64,000 nucleotides of DNA from Pseudomonadales bacterium (GTDB lineage Bacteria > Pseudomonadota > Gammaproteobacteria > Pseudomonadales > UBA7239), in NCBI GenBank assembly GCA_041395665.1, contig JAWLAB010000005.1, positions 62,001-126,000 of the forward strand. The letters are read 5' to 3'. A program made the position numbers and the translations under genes. This document shows, one piece after another, positions 1 to 9,369 of the stretch; within the stretch, counting starts at the first letter, position 1, and every line of letters starts with the position of its first letter. Below the pieces are notes generated by a model. It was not told the DNA's origin and did no database searches. It was given only the letters and a program-made list of their open reading frames with translations.

Positions 1-2
1 GT

Positions 3-1694
3 ATACACGATAAGAAAGGCGTAGATGCCACTGGCACACTGCGCGTTCAGATTGTTGACGATGTTCCTGTCGCGACGGGAGATGCCGGCGGCGTCAAAGC
101 CAGCGAAACAGTCACGGTCAACGCCGGCAATGGCGTACTGACGAACGACGCCTCAGGCGCCGATGGCTGGCTGATGAGTGGCGGCAGCACGGCAGCGGTT
201 GTTGGTGTTGAAGCCGGCACTGGCGGCACGCCCGTTGTTGGCGTTGGTACGCCGATCACGGGTACTTACGGCACATTGACTTTGGCAGCAGATGGCAGCT
301 ACACCTATGTAGCCGACCCCGCTGCGCCCGGTGCGCCACCAACCACCACAGATACCTTCACTTACACCGTTAGCGACGCCGATGGCGATACCACCACCAC
401 GACGCTGACCATTACGATCCAGAACAACCAGCCTCCGGTTGCTAACGACGATACACGCACCACGCCAGAAGATACGCCGATCAATGGCAATATCGTCAAC
501 GGCCATAGCGGTGACATTGCCGACAGCGATCCAGACTTCGATCCTCTGAGCGTCACGCAAGTGGTGATCAACGGCGTCACTACGCCCATCCCAACCGATG
601 GCAGCTCCGTATCGATCACCATTCCTGGCAATGGCGTGTTGGTCATTGATAAAACTGGCGCTTACACCTTTACACCGGAACCTGACTGGCACGGCACTGT
701 GCCGGATATCACCTACACCATCGACGATGGCAAGGGCGCATCCAACAGTACCGATACGGCCATCTTAAGAATCACGGTGACGCCGGTTGTTGATATCGCT
801 GATAACACCACCAGCACACCGGCTGGCACGCCCGTCACAACGCCAGTGCTCAATAACGACAGTTTTGAAGGCACAAACCCTGTTGTCACGGTTGCGCCCG
901 GCGATGGTCCCGCTCACGGTACGGTGGTAGTCAACCCTAACGGCACGATCACTTACATCCCTGCACCTGGCTACTCCGGCCAAGACAGCTACACCTATAC
1001 CGTCACCAGCGGTGGTGTCACTGAAACGGCTACGGTGACGATCACGATACACCCTGAGTTGATACCGCCACCTGCGCCACCAGCAGTGAACCCACCGCCA
1101 TCCATGGGTATGCCGAATATCGATCCACGCTTTAACAGTGGCAGTGCTTTTGAAGCACACCGTATGCCTCTGCCGTTTGAGCCGATTGTGTATGTCAACC
1201 CCGCTGTCGTTGCCTCTCAGGAGTTGCGCGCACTCAATGATCCGCGCAACTTCAGCGACCCATCCGCTGTGCAGGCTTACGGCTTAAAACGCTTAGGACT
1301 CAACTCTGATTTAGGCAGAGACCCCAGCCTGTTTGTCACACTGGCTGTGCGTGATTCACAAAAAACAGCAGATCAGCTGGCTAGTGCCGTTGCAGGCCGC
1401 CACAGCCGACTCGGCTTGGGCAGTGATGGTTATTTAACGCAGCCCGGCTTGTTTAGAAATAGAGATGTTGAGCAATCAACCTTGAAGGAACAAGCCAACA
1501 AGGTGAAGCCATCGGCAGAAAAAGCAGAGCGTGCGACTGACAAACAACCAGCCGACAACGCACCTGCCAATCCTGCAGAAAAACCGGTGGAGAAGCCAGC
1601 CAATCAACAAGCGGCGGCAAGCCAGCCATCTTCTTTTGGTCATCAGTTGCGCGCAGGTGCTGCTCGATTGCCTACGATGCTGCGTCACACATAA
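3..1694 (+). CDS. Giant Ig-like/cadherin-like repeat surface protein, C-terminal part (5' end outside window)
   Basis: The reading frame is open from the left edge (first full codon at position 3), so only the last 563 residues are present. At least three repeat domains are visible. They are acidic, Thr/Val-rich beta-sandwich modules of the VCBS/cadherin-like type: one ends near 'VLTNDASGADG', one starts near 'TTPEDTPINGN', and a third starts near 'TSTPAGTPVTTP' and closes with 'SYTYTVTSGG'. After about position 1060 comes a non-repetitive tail of roughly 210 residues, beginning with Pro-rich sequence and ending with a Lys/Ala/Pro-rich stretch. I see no RTX glycine-rich nonapeptides and no LPXTG signal in the tail. 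Such proteins are usually exported adhesins. The next four genes on the same strand look like its export or processing machinery. Function is inferred from domain type and neighbours. Confidence 0.85.
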   Translation: MHDKKGVDATGTLRVQIVDDVPVATGDAGGVKASETVTVNAGNGVLTNDASGADGWLMSGGSTAAVVGVEAGTGGTPVVGVGTPITGTYGTLTLAADGSYTYVADPAAPGAPPTTTDTFTYTVSDADGDTTTTTLTITIQNNQPPVANDDTRTTPEDTPINGNIVNGHSGDIADSDPDFDPLSVTQVVINGVTTPIPTDGSSVSITIPGNGVLVIDKTGAYTFTPEPDWHGTVPDITYTIDDGKGASNSTDTAILRITVTPVVDIADNTTSTPAGTPVTTPVLNNDSFEGTNPVVTVAPGDGPAHGTVVVNPNGTITYIPAPGYSGQDSYTYTVTSGGVTETATVTITIHPELIPPPAPPAVNPPPSMGMPNIDPRFNSGSAFEAHRMPLPFEPIVYVNPAVVASQELRALNDPRNFSDPSAVQAYGLKRLGLNSDLGRDPSLFVTLAVRDSQKTADQLASAVAGRHSRLGLGSDGYLTQPGLFRNRDVEQSTLKEQANKVKPSAEKAERATDKQPADNAPANPAEKPVEKPANQQAAASQPSSFGHQLRAGAARLPTMLRHT

Positions 1695-1746
1695 TTTCAA
1701 CACTCTGCATTTTGACTAAATAACGATTACACACTGAGGAAAAACA

Positions 1747-3273
1747 ATGGAACATCAAAAAACACAACTTCGCCCTACTCGTCTGTGGTTTGCAACGGCT
1801 TGCTTCAGTGTGGCTCTCACCGGTTGTGGCGCACTTTCACCACAACCTTTTGCTGAGAAAGATATTGCCGATCGCGTCAATCAAGATCGCGCACAAATGT
1901 ACGCCGATCAAGAAGCCGTAGCAGCGCCGATTACTTTTTATGATGCCGCTGCGCGCGCACTGAAATACAACTTGGATTACAAACTCAAATTAATGGAGAG
2001 TGCGCTCTCCAAAAGTCTGCACGATGTATCCACTTACGAAATGCTGCCACATTTAATTGCAGGCGCAGGTTATGAATGGCGTAGCAACGATTCTGGCGGC
2101 ACTTCTGTCGGCATCGAAGATAATTTGGTTTCTCTGCGTCCATCCACCTCGCAAGAACGCGAGCGCACACTGGGTAATTTAACTTTCTCGTGGAGCGCGT
2201 TGGATTTCGGCGTTTCTTACTATCGAGCGCAGCAAAAAGCAGATCAAGTATTGATGGCAGAAGAGCGTCGCCGCAAAGTGGCGCAGAATGTATTGCAAGA
2301 TGTACGCAACAGTTATTGGCGCGCATTGGGCGCACAAAAACTGGTTAACCGTGTTGATGCACTGTTGGTGCGCGTCAATAAAGCGTTAGAACATTCCAAG
2401 CAAATTGAAAAAGCAGGGCTCATGCCACAGGCAGAACTGTTGGCGTATCAGCGCGCGTTGTTAGACGCCGTAAATTTGCTCACCCTGCGTCGCCAAGATT
2501 TGGAATTAGCGCGCACAGAACTCGATGCACTGATGTCTATTCCTGCCGGTACTAAATACACTTTGGCGGATGAAAAAGAAGTGGCGCTGCCTGCTATTCC
2601 ATCCAATATCGAAGAACTGGAACAGTTGGCGTTAGAAAAGCGTCCAGAAATTATGGAAGAGTGGTATCGCAAACGCGTGACTGAAAACGATATCAAAGCA
2701 GCCAAACTGTTGTTGTGGCCAAACTTGGGTCTGAATGCTGGTTGGGAATACGACACCAACAAATACAACTACAACAGCGATTGGAGCAATATCGGCTTAA
2801 AACTGTCGTGGGATATTTTGAAATTGGCGCAGTGGCCTTCATTAAAATCTGCGCATGAATATCAAAATAAAACCGATGATATGCGCCGTATGTCTTTGTC
2901 CATGGCAGTTTTAACGCAAGTTCGCGTTGGCGTACAAAGCTACGGATTGGCTTTATCGGATCTGAAATTTGCCGAAGAAAGTGCACGCGTTGATCAACGC
3001 TTGTACGGCCTCGCCAAAGCCAGCGTCAGCAGCCAAGCCGCCTCTGAATTGGAACTGATTCGCACCGAAGCACGCGCACTGCTGTCTGAATATCAGCGCT
3101 ATGTCTCTTATGGCAATGCACAAGCTGCTTGGGGGCGTGTTTACAATTCCGTCGGCTTAGATGTCACCCCACAAACTATCGAGAAAAATGATGTAAAAAC
3201 ACTGGCCGGCGCTATACAAAGCACCATGCAACAGTGGAGAGGAAAAGTGTTTAAAACAGCTTCTGCTGAATAA
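1747..3273 (+). CDS. TolC-family outer-membrane efflux lipoprotein
   Basis: This 508-residue protein has a lipoprotein signal: basic N-terminus, hydrophobic stretch and lipobox 'LTGC' with the acylated Cys near residue 27. The rest has the long amphipathic alpha-helices and duplicated layout of the TolC/OEP family, for example 'ALSKSLHDVSTYEMLP' in the first half and 'AKLLLWPNLGLNAGWEY' in the second. Such proteins form trimeric outer-membrane channels with a periplasmic tunnel that dock to HlyD-type adaptors. The ATG is preceded by a good ribosome site (TGAGGA). It lies 52 bases after the giant repeat protein, so it is probably the outer-membrane exit for that protein. A clear terminator follows at 3292-3338, so the adaptors downstream may be transcribed separately. 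Family assignment is firm; the substrate is inferred. Confidence 0.88.
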   Translation: MEHQKTQLRPTRLWFATACFSVALTGCGALSPQPFAEKDIADRVNQDRAQMYADQEAVAAPITFYDAAARALKYNLDYKLKLMESALSKSLHDVSTYEMLPHLIAGAGYEWRSNDSGGTSVGIEDNLVSLRPSTSQERERTLGNLTFSWSALDFGVSYYRAQQKADQVLMAEERRRKVAQNVLQDVRNSYWRALGAQKLVNRVDALLVRVNKALEHSKQIEKAGLMPQAELLAYQRALLDAVNLLTLRRQDLELARTELDALMSIPAGTKYTLADEKEVALPAIPSNIEELEQLALEKRPEIMEEWYRKRVTENDIKAAKLLLWPNLGLNAGWEYDTNKYNYNSDWSNIGLKLSWDILKLAQWPSLKSAHEYQNKTDDMRRMSLSMAVLTQVRVGVQSYGLALSDLKFAEESARVDQRLYGLAKASVSSQAASELELIRTEARALLSEYQRYVSYGNAQAAWGRVYNSVGLDVTPQTIEKNDVKTLAGAIQSTMQQWRGKVFKTASAE

Positions 3274-3291
3274 AACACACTCTGCATAACC

Positions 3292-3338
3292 AAGCAGCCG
3301 CGCAGGTAAAATAAATTTACCGGCAAGGCTGCTTTTTT
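3292..3338 (+). terminator. Rho-independent terminator after the TolC-family gene
   Basis: The arms AAGCAGCC (3292-3299) and GGCTGCTT (3327-3334) pair perfectly. An inner stem GGTAAA/TTTACC (3305-3310 and 3316-3321) stacks inside, and a run of T follows (3333-3338). It lies 19 bases past the stop codon of the TolC-family gene. Confidence 0.85.
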
Positions 3339-3397
3339 GTGTAAGCTAAAATTGGTTTCATTTTTTTACCATCCCTGAAGTTGGAAGTGATAAAAAT

Positions 3398-4261
3398 ATG
3401 CTTTTCTCGCGCGCGCTCCGTTTTTCTGTATTCATTTTTATATTCGGCCAAGCCGCTGCTGTGTTGGCACAAACCTCTGTCCCTCCCTTCGGCACAGCTC
3501 AACCCACGACCAACACCCCTCCACCATTACCACCCGCTGCAGCAACAGCAACATCATCAACGAGCAGTGGTGATGTCATCCGCGTTTTGTTGACGCCAGA
3601 ATTAGAAACTTCACTGGTCGCACAGATGACGGGGCAAGTATCAAAATTAAACGCGCAATTGGGCAAGCAATTTCAGCAGGGGGAAACGGTAGCCAGTTTT
3701 GACTGTCGCGAGCCAGAAGCCAAATTGCGTATGGCGCAGGCAGAATTTAAAGCAGCCAAAGAGACACAAACGGTCAAAGAGCGACTGCGCAAACTGGAAG
3801 CCGCCAGCGACATGGAAGTGACACTCGCCGCAGCCGGCACAGATAAAGCAGCCGCAGCCATTGCACTAAGCCGAGCGCAACTCGCGCAGTGCACCGTCAC
3901 CGCCCCCTTTACCGGACGCATCGTTAAAACGCATATCAAACAATACCAAGGCGTGAATATCGGTGCTCCTCTTGTGGATATGATCAGCGACGGCCCACTT
4001 AAGCTGCGACTGAATATTCCGTCTCGATGGCTGCGCGAAGTCAATGTGGGTACAAAATTTGAAGTCAGCATCAACGAAACCGGTCGCACCTACCCAGCCA
4101 AAGTGTCGCTCATCAACGCGCGTGTGGATGCCGTTGCTCAAACCATTGAGTTAGAGGCGCACATGGAAAATGTTGAACCCGACCTTCTCGCCGGCATGAG
4201 CGGTATCGCCCACTTCAAACTCACGCAACAGCCAGCCACCCAAGAGGGTGCTGGGCAGTAA
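3398..4261 (+). CDS. HlyD-type periplasmic adaptor protein (short form)
   Basis: This 287-residue protein begins with a signal peptide ending near 'AVLAQ' (about residue 25). A Pro/Thr-rich linker follows, then a membrane-fusion-protein core. The first lipoyl half lies around 'TGQVSKLNAQLGKQFQQGETVASFDCREPEAKL', then a short helical hairpin around residues 110-150. The second lipoyl half is around 'CTVTAPFTGRIVKTHIKQYQGVN', followed by a beta-barrel region. It lacks a membrane helix beyond the signal peptide. Adaptors of this family bridge an inner-membrane component and a TolC channel. The chosen ATG has GGAAGTG 10-14 bases upstream. It sits 35 bases before a second, membrane-anchored adaptor and probably works with it and with the M50 protein. 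The substrate is not known from sequence. Confidence 0.82.
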   Translation: MLFSRALRFSVFIFIFGQAAAVLAQTSVPPFGTAQPTTNTPPPLPPAAATATSSTSSGDVIRVLLTPELETSLVAQMTGQVSKLNAQLGKQFQQGETVASFDCREPEAKLRMAQAEFKAAKETQTVKERLRKLEAASDMEVTLAAAGTDKAAAAIALSRAQLAQCTVTAPFTGRIVKTHIKQYQGVNIGAPLVDMISDGPLKLRLNIPSRWLREVNVGTKFEVSINETGRTYPAKVSLINARVDAVAQTIELEAHMENVEPDLLAGMSGIAHFKLTQQPATQEGAGQ

Positions 4262-4296
4262 TCGCCTCCGATGACATAAAGGTTCACAGCAAAGCT

Positions 4297-5628
4297 ATGG
4301 CTCAACCCAATTTACTGGACTTTGTTATTCACCTCGAAACGCGGGCGCGCGCTGCAGAAAATTTAGCCGAGTTAGCTTTCTCCATCGCCAATGACACTCA
4401 CGCCGCCCTGCATTTCCACCAAGCCTTGGTGCTCAACGATAAACACCAAGTTATCTGTATCTCCGGCCTTATAAAAATCTCTGAAGACAGCCCTTACACT
4501 GTATGGCTCAAGCGTGCATGGCCTTGGGTAGCCAGTATGCTTTCTGAGCATGGCGGGTGGTTTGCTCCCACGCAAAGTCAACTGGCAGCGGCGCCGGGTG
4601 ATATCGCAAACGGCTGGGCCGAGTGGTGGACTACCGGCGTTTTAGCGATGCCACTACGCAGCCGAGACGGAAAAATACTCGGCTGGATCGCCTACCTGCT
4701 GAACGCACCGCCCACCGAAGCGTCCATCCACCTGATTGACCGCCTCGGCCCCACATGGGCTTACTGCTGGGAAATGCTGGTCGGCAAACCGCGAAAAGGC
4801 TTAAAAACACGCTGGAAAGCACTCAGCCGTCTACAAAAATACGCCACTGTTGCTGTGCTGTGTGCCTTCTTCTTGCTACCTGTGCGGCAAACGGCGCTCG
4901 CCCCAGCCGAAATTGTGGCGGAGGATGCCATGGTGATGACGGCGACACTGGATGGCGTGGTCAAAACCATTCATGTTCGCCCCAACCAATCTGTCAAAGC
5001 AGGCGATTTACTGTTTTCCTTGGATGACACCACACTGCGCAACCGTGAATCCGTGGCACAAAAATCACTCGCCGTTGCCGATGCCGAACTGCAATCGGCC
5101 ACCCAAATATCGTTTGACGATAGCCGCAGTAAAACCGAGCTCACGACTCTCGCCGGCTCAGTACAAGAAAAGCGCGCGGAACTGGCCGCTGTGCAAATGC
5201 AATTAGCGCGCACCAATATTCGCGCTCCCTATGATGGCATCGCTGTGTTTACGGATCCTGACGATTGGCAAGGCCGCCCTGTTGTGACGGGTGAGCGGAT
5301 CATGCTGCTGGCAAACCCATCAAAACCGGCCCTGCTGATTCATTTACCCGTTGCTGATGCCATTGCGATTGATGTGGGAGCCCCCGTCAAATTTTTCCTC
5401 ACGGTGCGCCCACTGTCCCCGCTGTCGGGCAAAGTCAGCGAAACCAGCTACGAAGCCTCTGTCGGCACCGATGGCATCGCCAACTACCAGTTGCGCGCCA
5501 CCTTGAATGAGCGCGATGCACGCATCGGCTTGAGGGGTACCGCCAAACTGTACGGTGATTGGGTTGTGCTCGGGTACTACCTCGTTCGCCGTCCTCTCGC
5601 CAAAATGCGCGAATGGAGCGGACTGTGA
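4297..5628 (+). CDS. Membrane-anchored HlyD-type adaptor with an N-terminal GAF-like region
   Basis: This is a 443-residue protein. Residues 1 to about 175 form a soluble region that looks GAF-like by length and pattern; this part is only tentatively assigned. One transmembrane segment follows near residues 183-198. The C-terminal half is a periplasmic membrane-fusion core: lipoyl motif 'DGVVKTIHVRPNQSVKAGDLLFSLDD', a coiled-coil hairpin, a second lipoyl half around 'TNIRAPYDGIAVF', then a beta-barrel region. The topology puts the GAF-like region in the cytoplasm and the adaptor in the periplasm. It lies between a soluble adaptor and the M50/HlyD protein (12 bases before the latter), so the three are probably one operon and one complex. 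I infer a role in export linked to the giant repeat protein. Confidence 0.78.
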   Translation: MAQPNLLDFVIHLETRARAAENLAELAFSIANDTHAALHFHQALVLNDKHQVICISGLIKISEDSPYTVWLKRAWPWVASMLSEHGGWFAPTQSQLAAAPGDIANGWAEWWTTGVLAMPLRSRDGKILGWIAYLLNAPPTEASIHLIDRLGPTWAYCWEMLVGKPRKGLKTRWKALSRLQKYATVAVLCAFFLLPVRQTALAPAEIVAEDAMVMTATLDGVVKTIHVRPNQSVKAGDLLFSLDDTTLRNRESVAQKSLAVADAELQSATQISFDDSRSKTELTTLAGSVQEKRAELAAVQMQLARTNIRAPYDGIAVFTDPDDWQGRPVVTGERIMLLANPSKPALLIHLPVADAIAIDVGAPVKFFLTVRPLSPLSGKVSETSYEASVGTDGIANYQLRATLNERDARIGLRGTAKLYGDWVVLGYYLVRRPLAKMREWSGL

Positions 5629-5640
5629 CGAGCACGCGCT

Positions 5641-7740
5641 GTGAGTGAGGCCGCGCCCAACCAGCTCCCGTTAACACCGGCATTGCGCGAAGACTTGCGT
5701 TTGTACGAGCTGGGCTCAAGTATCGACGGTGAACCTATTTGGGCGATTCAGGATCCGGCGGCTAACCGTTTTTTTCGTATCGGCTGGCTGGAGTACGAGT
5801 GTTTATTGCGTTGGCCGGGCAAGCCGGAAGACATTGCCACCGACATTGAAGCAACCACGCCGCTGACGATCGACCCTGAGCAAGTCTCCGAATTCGCCCG
5901 CTTCCTCGATGCCCATCAGCTATCACTCCCCTCAGCGGCAACGCAGCAGCGCATACAACAAGCCGCTCGCGAGCCAGGCTGGCGCCACTGGAAATGGTGG
6001 CTACACCACTATTTGTTCATCCGTATTCCTGTCGTGCGCCCGCAGCGGTTTTTGCAGAAGCTCACGCTCTGGCTAGAGCCGCTATTTTCTAAAGGCGCGG
6101 TGATTCTGCTATTACTGGCGTGCCTGCTCGGCCTCGTACTTGTTGCACACCAATGGGAGCACTTTACGCACAGTGCGCTCGATAGCCTGACCCCTTCAGG
6201 GCTGCTGGGGTTTGCAATTGCACTGATTGTTTCTAAAAGCCTGCACGAATTGGGTCACGCTGTTGTCGCCACCCGTATGGGCGTGCGGGTTGCGCACATG
6301 GGGATCGCTTTCTTAGTGATGTGGCCCATGTTGTATACCGACACAGGGGAATCATGGCGCTTGCGTTCACCGCGCCAAAGGCTAGCCATTTCGTCGGCAG
6401 GTGTTGCGACAGAACTCGCGTTGGCAGGATTGGCCACTTTGGCTTGGGCTTTGCTGGATGACGGCGCCATGCGGCAAGCTGCGCTGTACCTTGCCACCAC
6501 GGGCTGGGTGCTGTCATTGGTATTAAACATTAGCCCTTTTATGCGTTTTGACGGCTACTTCATCCTCTCGGATCTCATTAACTTTCCCAACTTGCACGAG
6601 CGCAGTGGCGCGTTGACACGCGTATGGCTGCGACGGTCTTTGCTCGGCCTTAACGATGCGTGGCCAGAAACATTTTCTCAGAAAGCGCGTCGTTCGCTGA
6701 TTGCTTTTGCTCTGACAACTTGGACTTATCGCTTCATCGTTTTTTTAGGTATTGCCGTTACTGTGTATTTTCTTTTTTTCAAACTACTCGGCATCTGCCT
6801 CATGATGGTGGAAATTATTTGGTTTGTTATTCGCCCTATTTGGACAGAATTTGCCGTGTGGAAAAAGCGTTGGCCCGAAGTAAAAAACCGTCGCAAACAT
6901 ATTTTGTACGGTAGTTTTTTTGCGCTATTAATTTTGCTGCTTGTGCCATGGCGCTTTGATATCACAGCACAAGGTGTTGCGCATGCCGAACGCCAACAAT
7001 TAGTTTTTGCGCCTTTTCCTTCGCAGCTGAGTGAAATACACGCCACAGGCAAAGTGTCAGAGGGAGAAATACTCAGCGCGTTTGCTGCACCCGATTTGGC
7101 AGCGCGCGCGGCGCAACTAATTGCCAGCAGAAATGCTTTCGAGCATCGTTTATCCGGTTTGTTGGATACGGACAATCAAGGCTTGAATAAACGACTCGCA
7201 CTCACACAGCGTTTAGCCGAGCAACAAACAGAATTACTCGGTATCCAAGAAGAAAATGATCGTTTGGTGATTCGCGCCGAGTTTTCAGGGCAGTGGCGCG
7301 ACATATCACCCCTCATTCGGCAAGGCACTTGGGTGGGTGTACGCGACAAACTGGGCGTACTGTTTGATCCGAGCAGCTGGGTAGTTGAGGCCTATGTTGA
7401 ACAGCGCGCCATTGACCGCATTGCGCTTGGTGCTGCTGCCAGCTTTTTACCGCAGGGCTCGTTGAAGGCACTGTCGGGACAAGTAGTAGAAATCGATACA
7501 ACGCGCAGTCAGCGCCTCTCACACCCGATGCTCAGCAGTACCTACGGTGGCAAACTCAGCACGGTGCCCAACAACAAAACGCAGGAAGCTGTACCTAGCG
7601 ACGCGCTATACCGCGTGCGTATCCGCCTACACCAAGTACCCCAGAGATGCCACGAGAAATGCACGCGGCACTATTCGCCTACAAGGCCAGCCCAGCAGCC
7701 TCGCTTAGGACGCACTCCGAGGGAACACTCTCGATACTGA
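5641..7740 (+). CDS. M50 (site-2-protease-like) membrane metalloprotease fused to a HlyD-like periplasmic region; 3' end frameshifted
   Basis: The start is GTG at 5641, 12 bases after the preceding adaptor. The first ~110 residues resemble a PqqD-like winged domain ('FFRIGWLEYECLL'); this is tentative. The zinc-protease motif HELGH lies at residues 202-206 in a membrane helix, and the second motif 'MRFDGYF' at 301-307 supplies the usual Asp. Several membrane helices flank these. After the last helix (near residue 430) comes a HlyD-like adaptor region with a coiled coil and beta-barrel. The reading frame runs to 7740, but the last ~35 residues (from about 7640) look wrong. Reading the other frames gives a plausible ending, 'EGTLSILIRESSF', near 7715-7755. 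At least two small indels therefore affect the true C-terminus. Family members occur with HlyD and TolC partners; whether this one cleaves or transports is unknown. Confidence 0.8.
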   Translation: MSEAAPNQLPLTPALREDLRLYELGSSIDGEPIWAIQDPAANRFFRIGWLEYECLLRWPGKPEDIATDIEATTPLTIDPEQVSEFARFLDAHQLSLPSAATQQRIQQAAREPGWRHWKWWLHHYLFIRIPVVRPQRFLQKLTLWLEPLFSKGAVILLLLACLLGLVLVAHQWEHFTHSALDSLTPSGLLGFAIALIVSKSLHELGHAVVATRMGVRVAHMGIAFLVMWPMLYTDTGESWRLRSPRQRLAISSAGVATELALAGLATLAWALLDDGAMRQAALYLATTGWVLSLVLNISPFMRFDGYFILSDLINFPNLHERSGALTRVWLRRSLLGLNDAWPETFSQKARRSLIAFALTTWTYRFIVFLGIAVTVYFLFFKLLGICLMMVEIIWFVIRPIWTEFAVWKKRWPEVKNRRKHILYGSFFALLILLLVPWRFDITAQGVAHAERQQLVFAPFPSQLSEIHATGKVSEGEILSAFAAPDLAARAAQLIASRNAFEHRLSGLLDTDNQGLNKRLALTQRLAEQQTELLGIQEENDRLVIRAEFSGQWRDISPLIRQGTWVGVRDKLGVLFDPSSWVVEAYVEQRAIDRIALGAAASFLPQGSLKALSGQVVEIDTTRSQRLSHPMLSSTYGGKLSTVPNNKTQEAVPSDALYRVRIRLHQVPQRCHEKCTRHYSPTRPAQQPRLGRTPREHSRY

Positions 7741-9350
7741 TTCGGGAAAGCAGTTTTAACCACATCAATGACCGCGCACCATCCGGTACTAAAGTCAAAG
7801 CAGCACCGTGGTAATAAGAACAGGGGCCAGCAACTTCGGATCTGAGCGCGCCTTTATCCAGCGAAACCAAAGCCACACGGCAAATTGGCGCAGTTGCATC
7901 GTCGAGGGTCGCCGCCCTCCCCAACAATTTCACTCACTGGGTACACCATGCAGCGTTACGGCACCGGTGCAACCTTCTACGCCAACGGTGAGATCGATAG
8001 CAGCTTGTTGGATTGTGGTGATGCGCGATGAACCGAAGCCATCCAGTGCATTGCCTTCACTCGCCCTCGCCTTCCACGAGCTAGCAGGTATCGCATCAAC
8101 CGCTGGCGGCAAGCCGACCGGGGAACTTTGCCGGACGCTGTCTTGCTCTGTATCCGGGATCAACCCTCGGTCGCCGCATCGTTCGTGCAGGAACCTGAGG
8201 ACCAGTAAGCCAGCACTTCACCATCCTGCGATAGCATATTAGCTGTACCTCCAACGATGTACGTGTGCCTTTCAGCCGACAGTGATACCGGTTGTAGGGT
8301 CCGTCACCATCAAGCCATCTTCACCGTTACAAAACAGCCGCGTGCCGGTTGGATCCAATACAAAATGCTCCAACTCCCAGTTGCCTTCCGCCACCAAACG
8401 AGAGGCTTTATCTCCCACTCGTGCGGCCAGCAACGCTAAAGAGCCGTGCCCTCTGTTTTGCAGCCATACCGTCAAACCGCCACCCGTTTGTGGGTCGCGG
8501 CTGTAATCATCAAAATCCGGCAGCGGGGATGGTATTTTCATTGCCTCCGCCTCCGCGTTTGCGGCCAACTCACTCGCTGGCACAGTCGCCGGTTGTTCGG
8601 TGTAGCCATTCATATCCGCATTGAACACCGTGTCCTCGCCCGGTCGCGCGCACGCACTTGGAAATGGCCATCCTCACTCCATGACCAATGATTAAATTCT
8701 GAAATATCTTGCGCCTGCTCAATCCGTCCTTGGTGTACGCGCGGTGTAGCTAGAACCAACTGCCCACTGGCAAGCTGATGAAGCCAGATTTGCACGACAT
8801 AACCACCGTCCTCAACACCCAAGGCCATCAAAGGTTTTACTATCGGGGAGAAAACAGTGCTTGGTAATTCATCTGCTGCCAGTGATCAGGGTAAGCCGCC
8901 TGTAGCGGCGCAGTAGGGATTACTTTCACCGATTGCGGTGTCAACGGCGGCGCGGCCATGTCCGTGTGGGCAATACGCGCTGGGTAGATCGCCTGCAAGC
9001 AGAGCAATTGACCGTACTCTTTGGGCTCAGCTCCTCTTCGCTGCCCTCACGCGGCTTTACCTGATCCAGCCCGCAGCGCTTGTCTCTCTCGGCGAGCCAC
9101 TTTCTGGCTCGTCTTTGACTGCGGCGATAGCAGCTTCTCCCCTGCTGCGCAGCCAGTACCGCTGTAGCGGGTAGCCATTTTTCCATCCAGTGAGCCGACG
9201 GTATCCCGCACAAATCGCTTTGTCGATCTGGCGTGTGTAACTATGCAATCAAAAGCTGGCGCCATCGGCATACGGTGATACGCTGCACAACACACAAAAA
9301 TTGAAAGCGTGCCGCCAGTCACCGCTGCATAAAAGCTCGATCAAGCTTTG
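7700..9350 (-). pseudogene. LprI-domain plus probable beta-propeller protein, copy 2, broken by many frameshifts
   Basis: No single frame spans this stretch, but the minus strand reads as protein in short pieces that hop between frames. Near 9350-9250 there is a hydrophobic stretch like a signal peptide, followed by 'YADGASFDC'. From about 9270 to 8970 the pieces match an LprI-like domain ('FDC', then 'KAICAG', then 'KWLAERDKRCG', then 'LLAIYPARI'). Further on, 9-8 kb gives repeat-like pieces ('VEDGGYVVQIWLHQLASGQL', 'FNHWSWSEDGHFQV', 'HFVLDPTGTRLFCNGEDGL') typical of a beta-propeller. The end is near 7700-7760, overlapping the M50 3' end tail to tail. Boundaries are approximate. It may be a decaying gene or an intact gene in a poorly assembled region. 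Confidence 0.5.
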
Positions 9351-9369
9351 TACAAAACATCGCATTACT

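Noticed and set aside
153..1160. Minus-strand frames opposite the giant repeat protein
   Set aside because: They are shadows of the repeat-rich gene; the plus strand reads as clear Ig-like domains open from the left edge.
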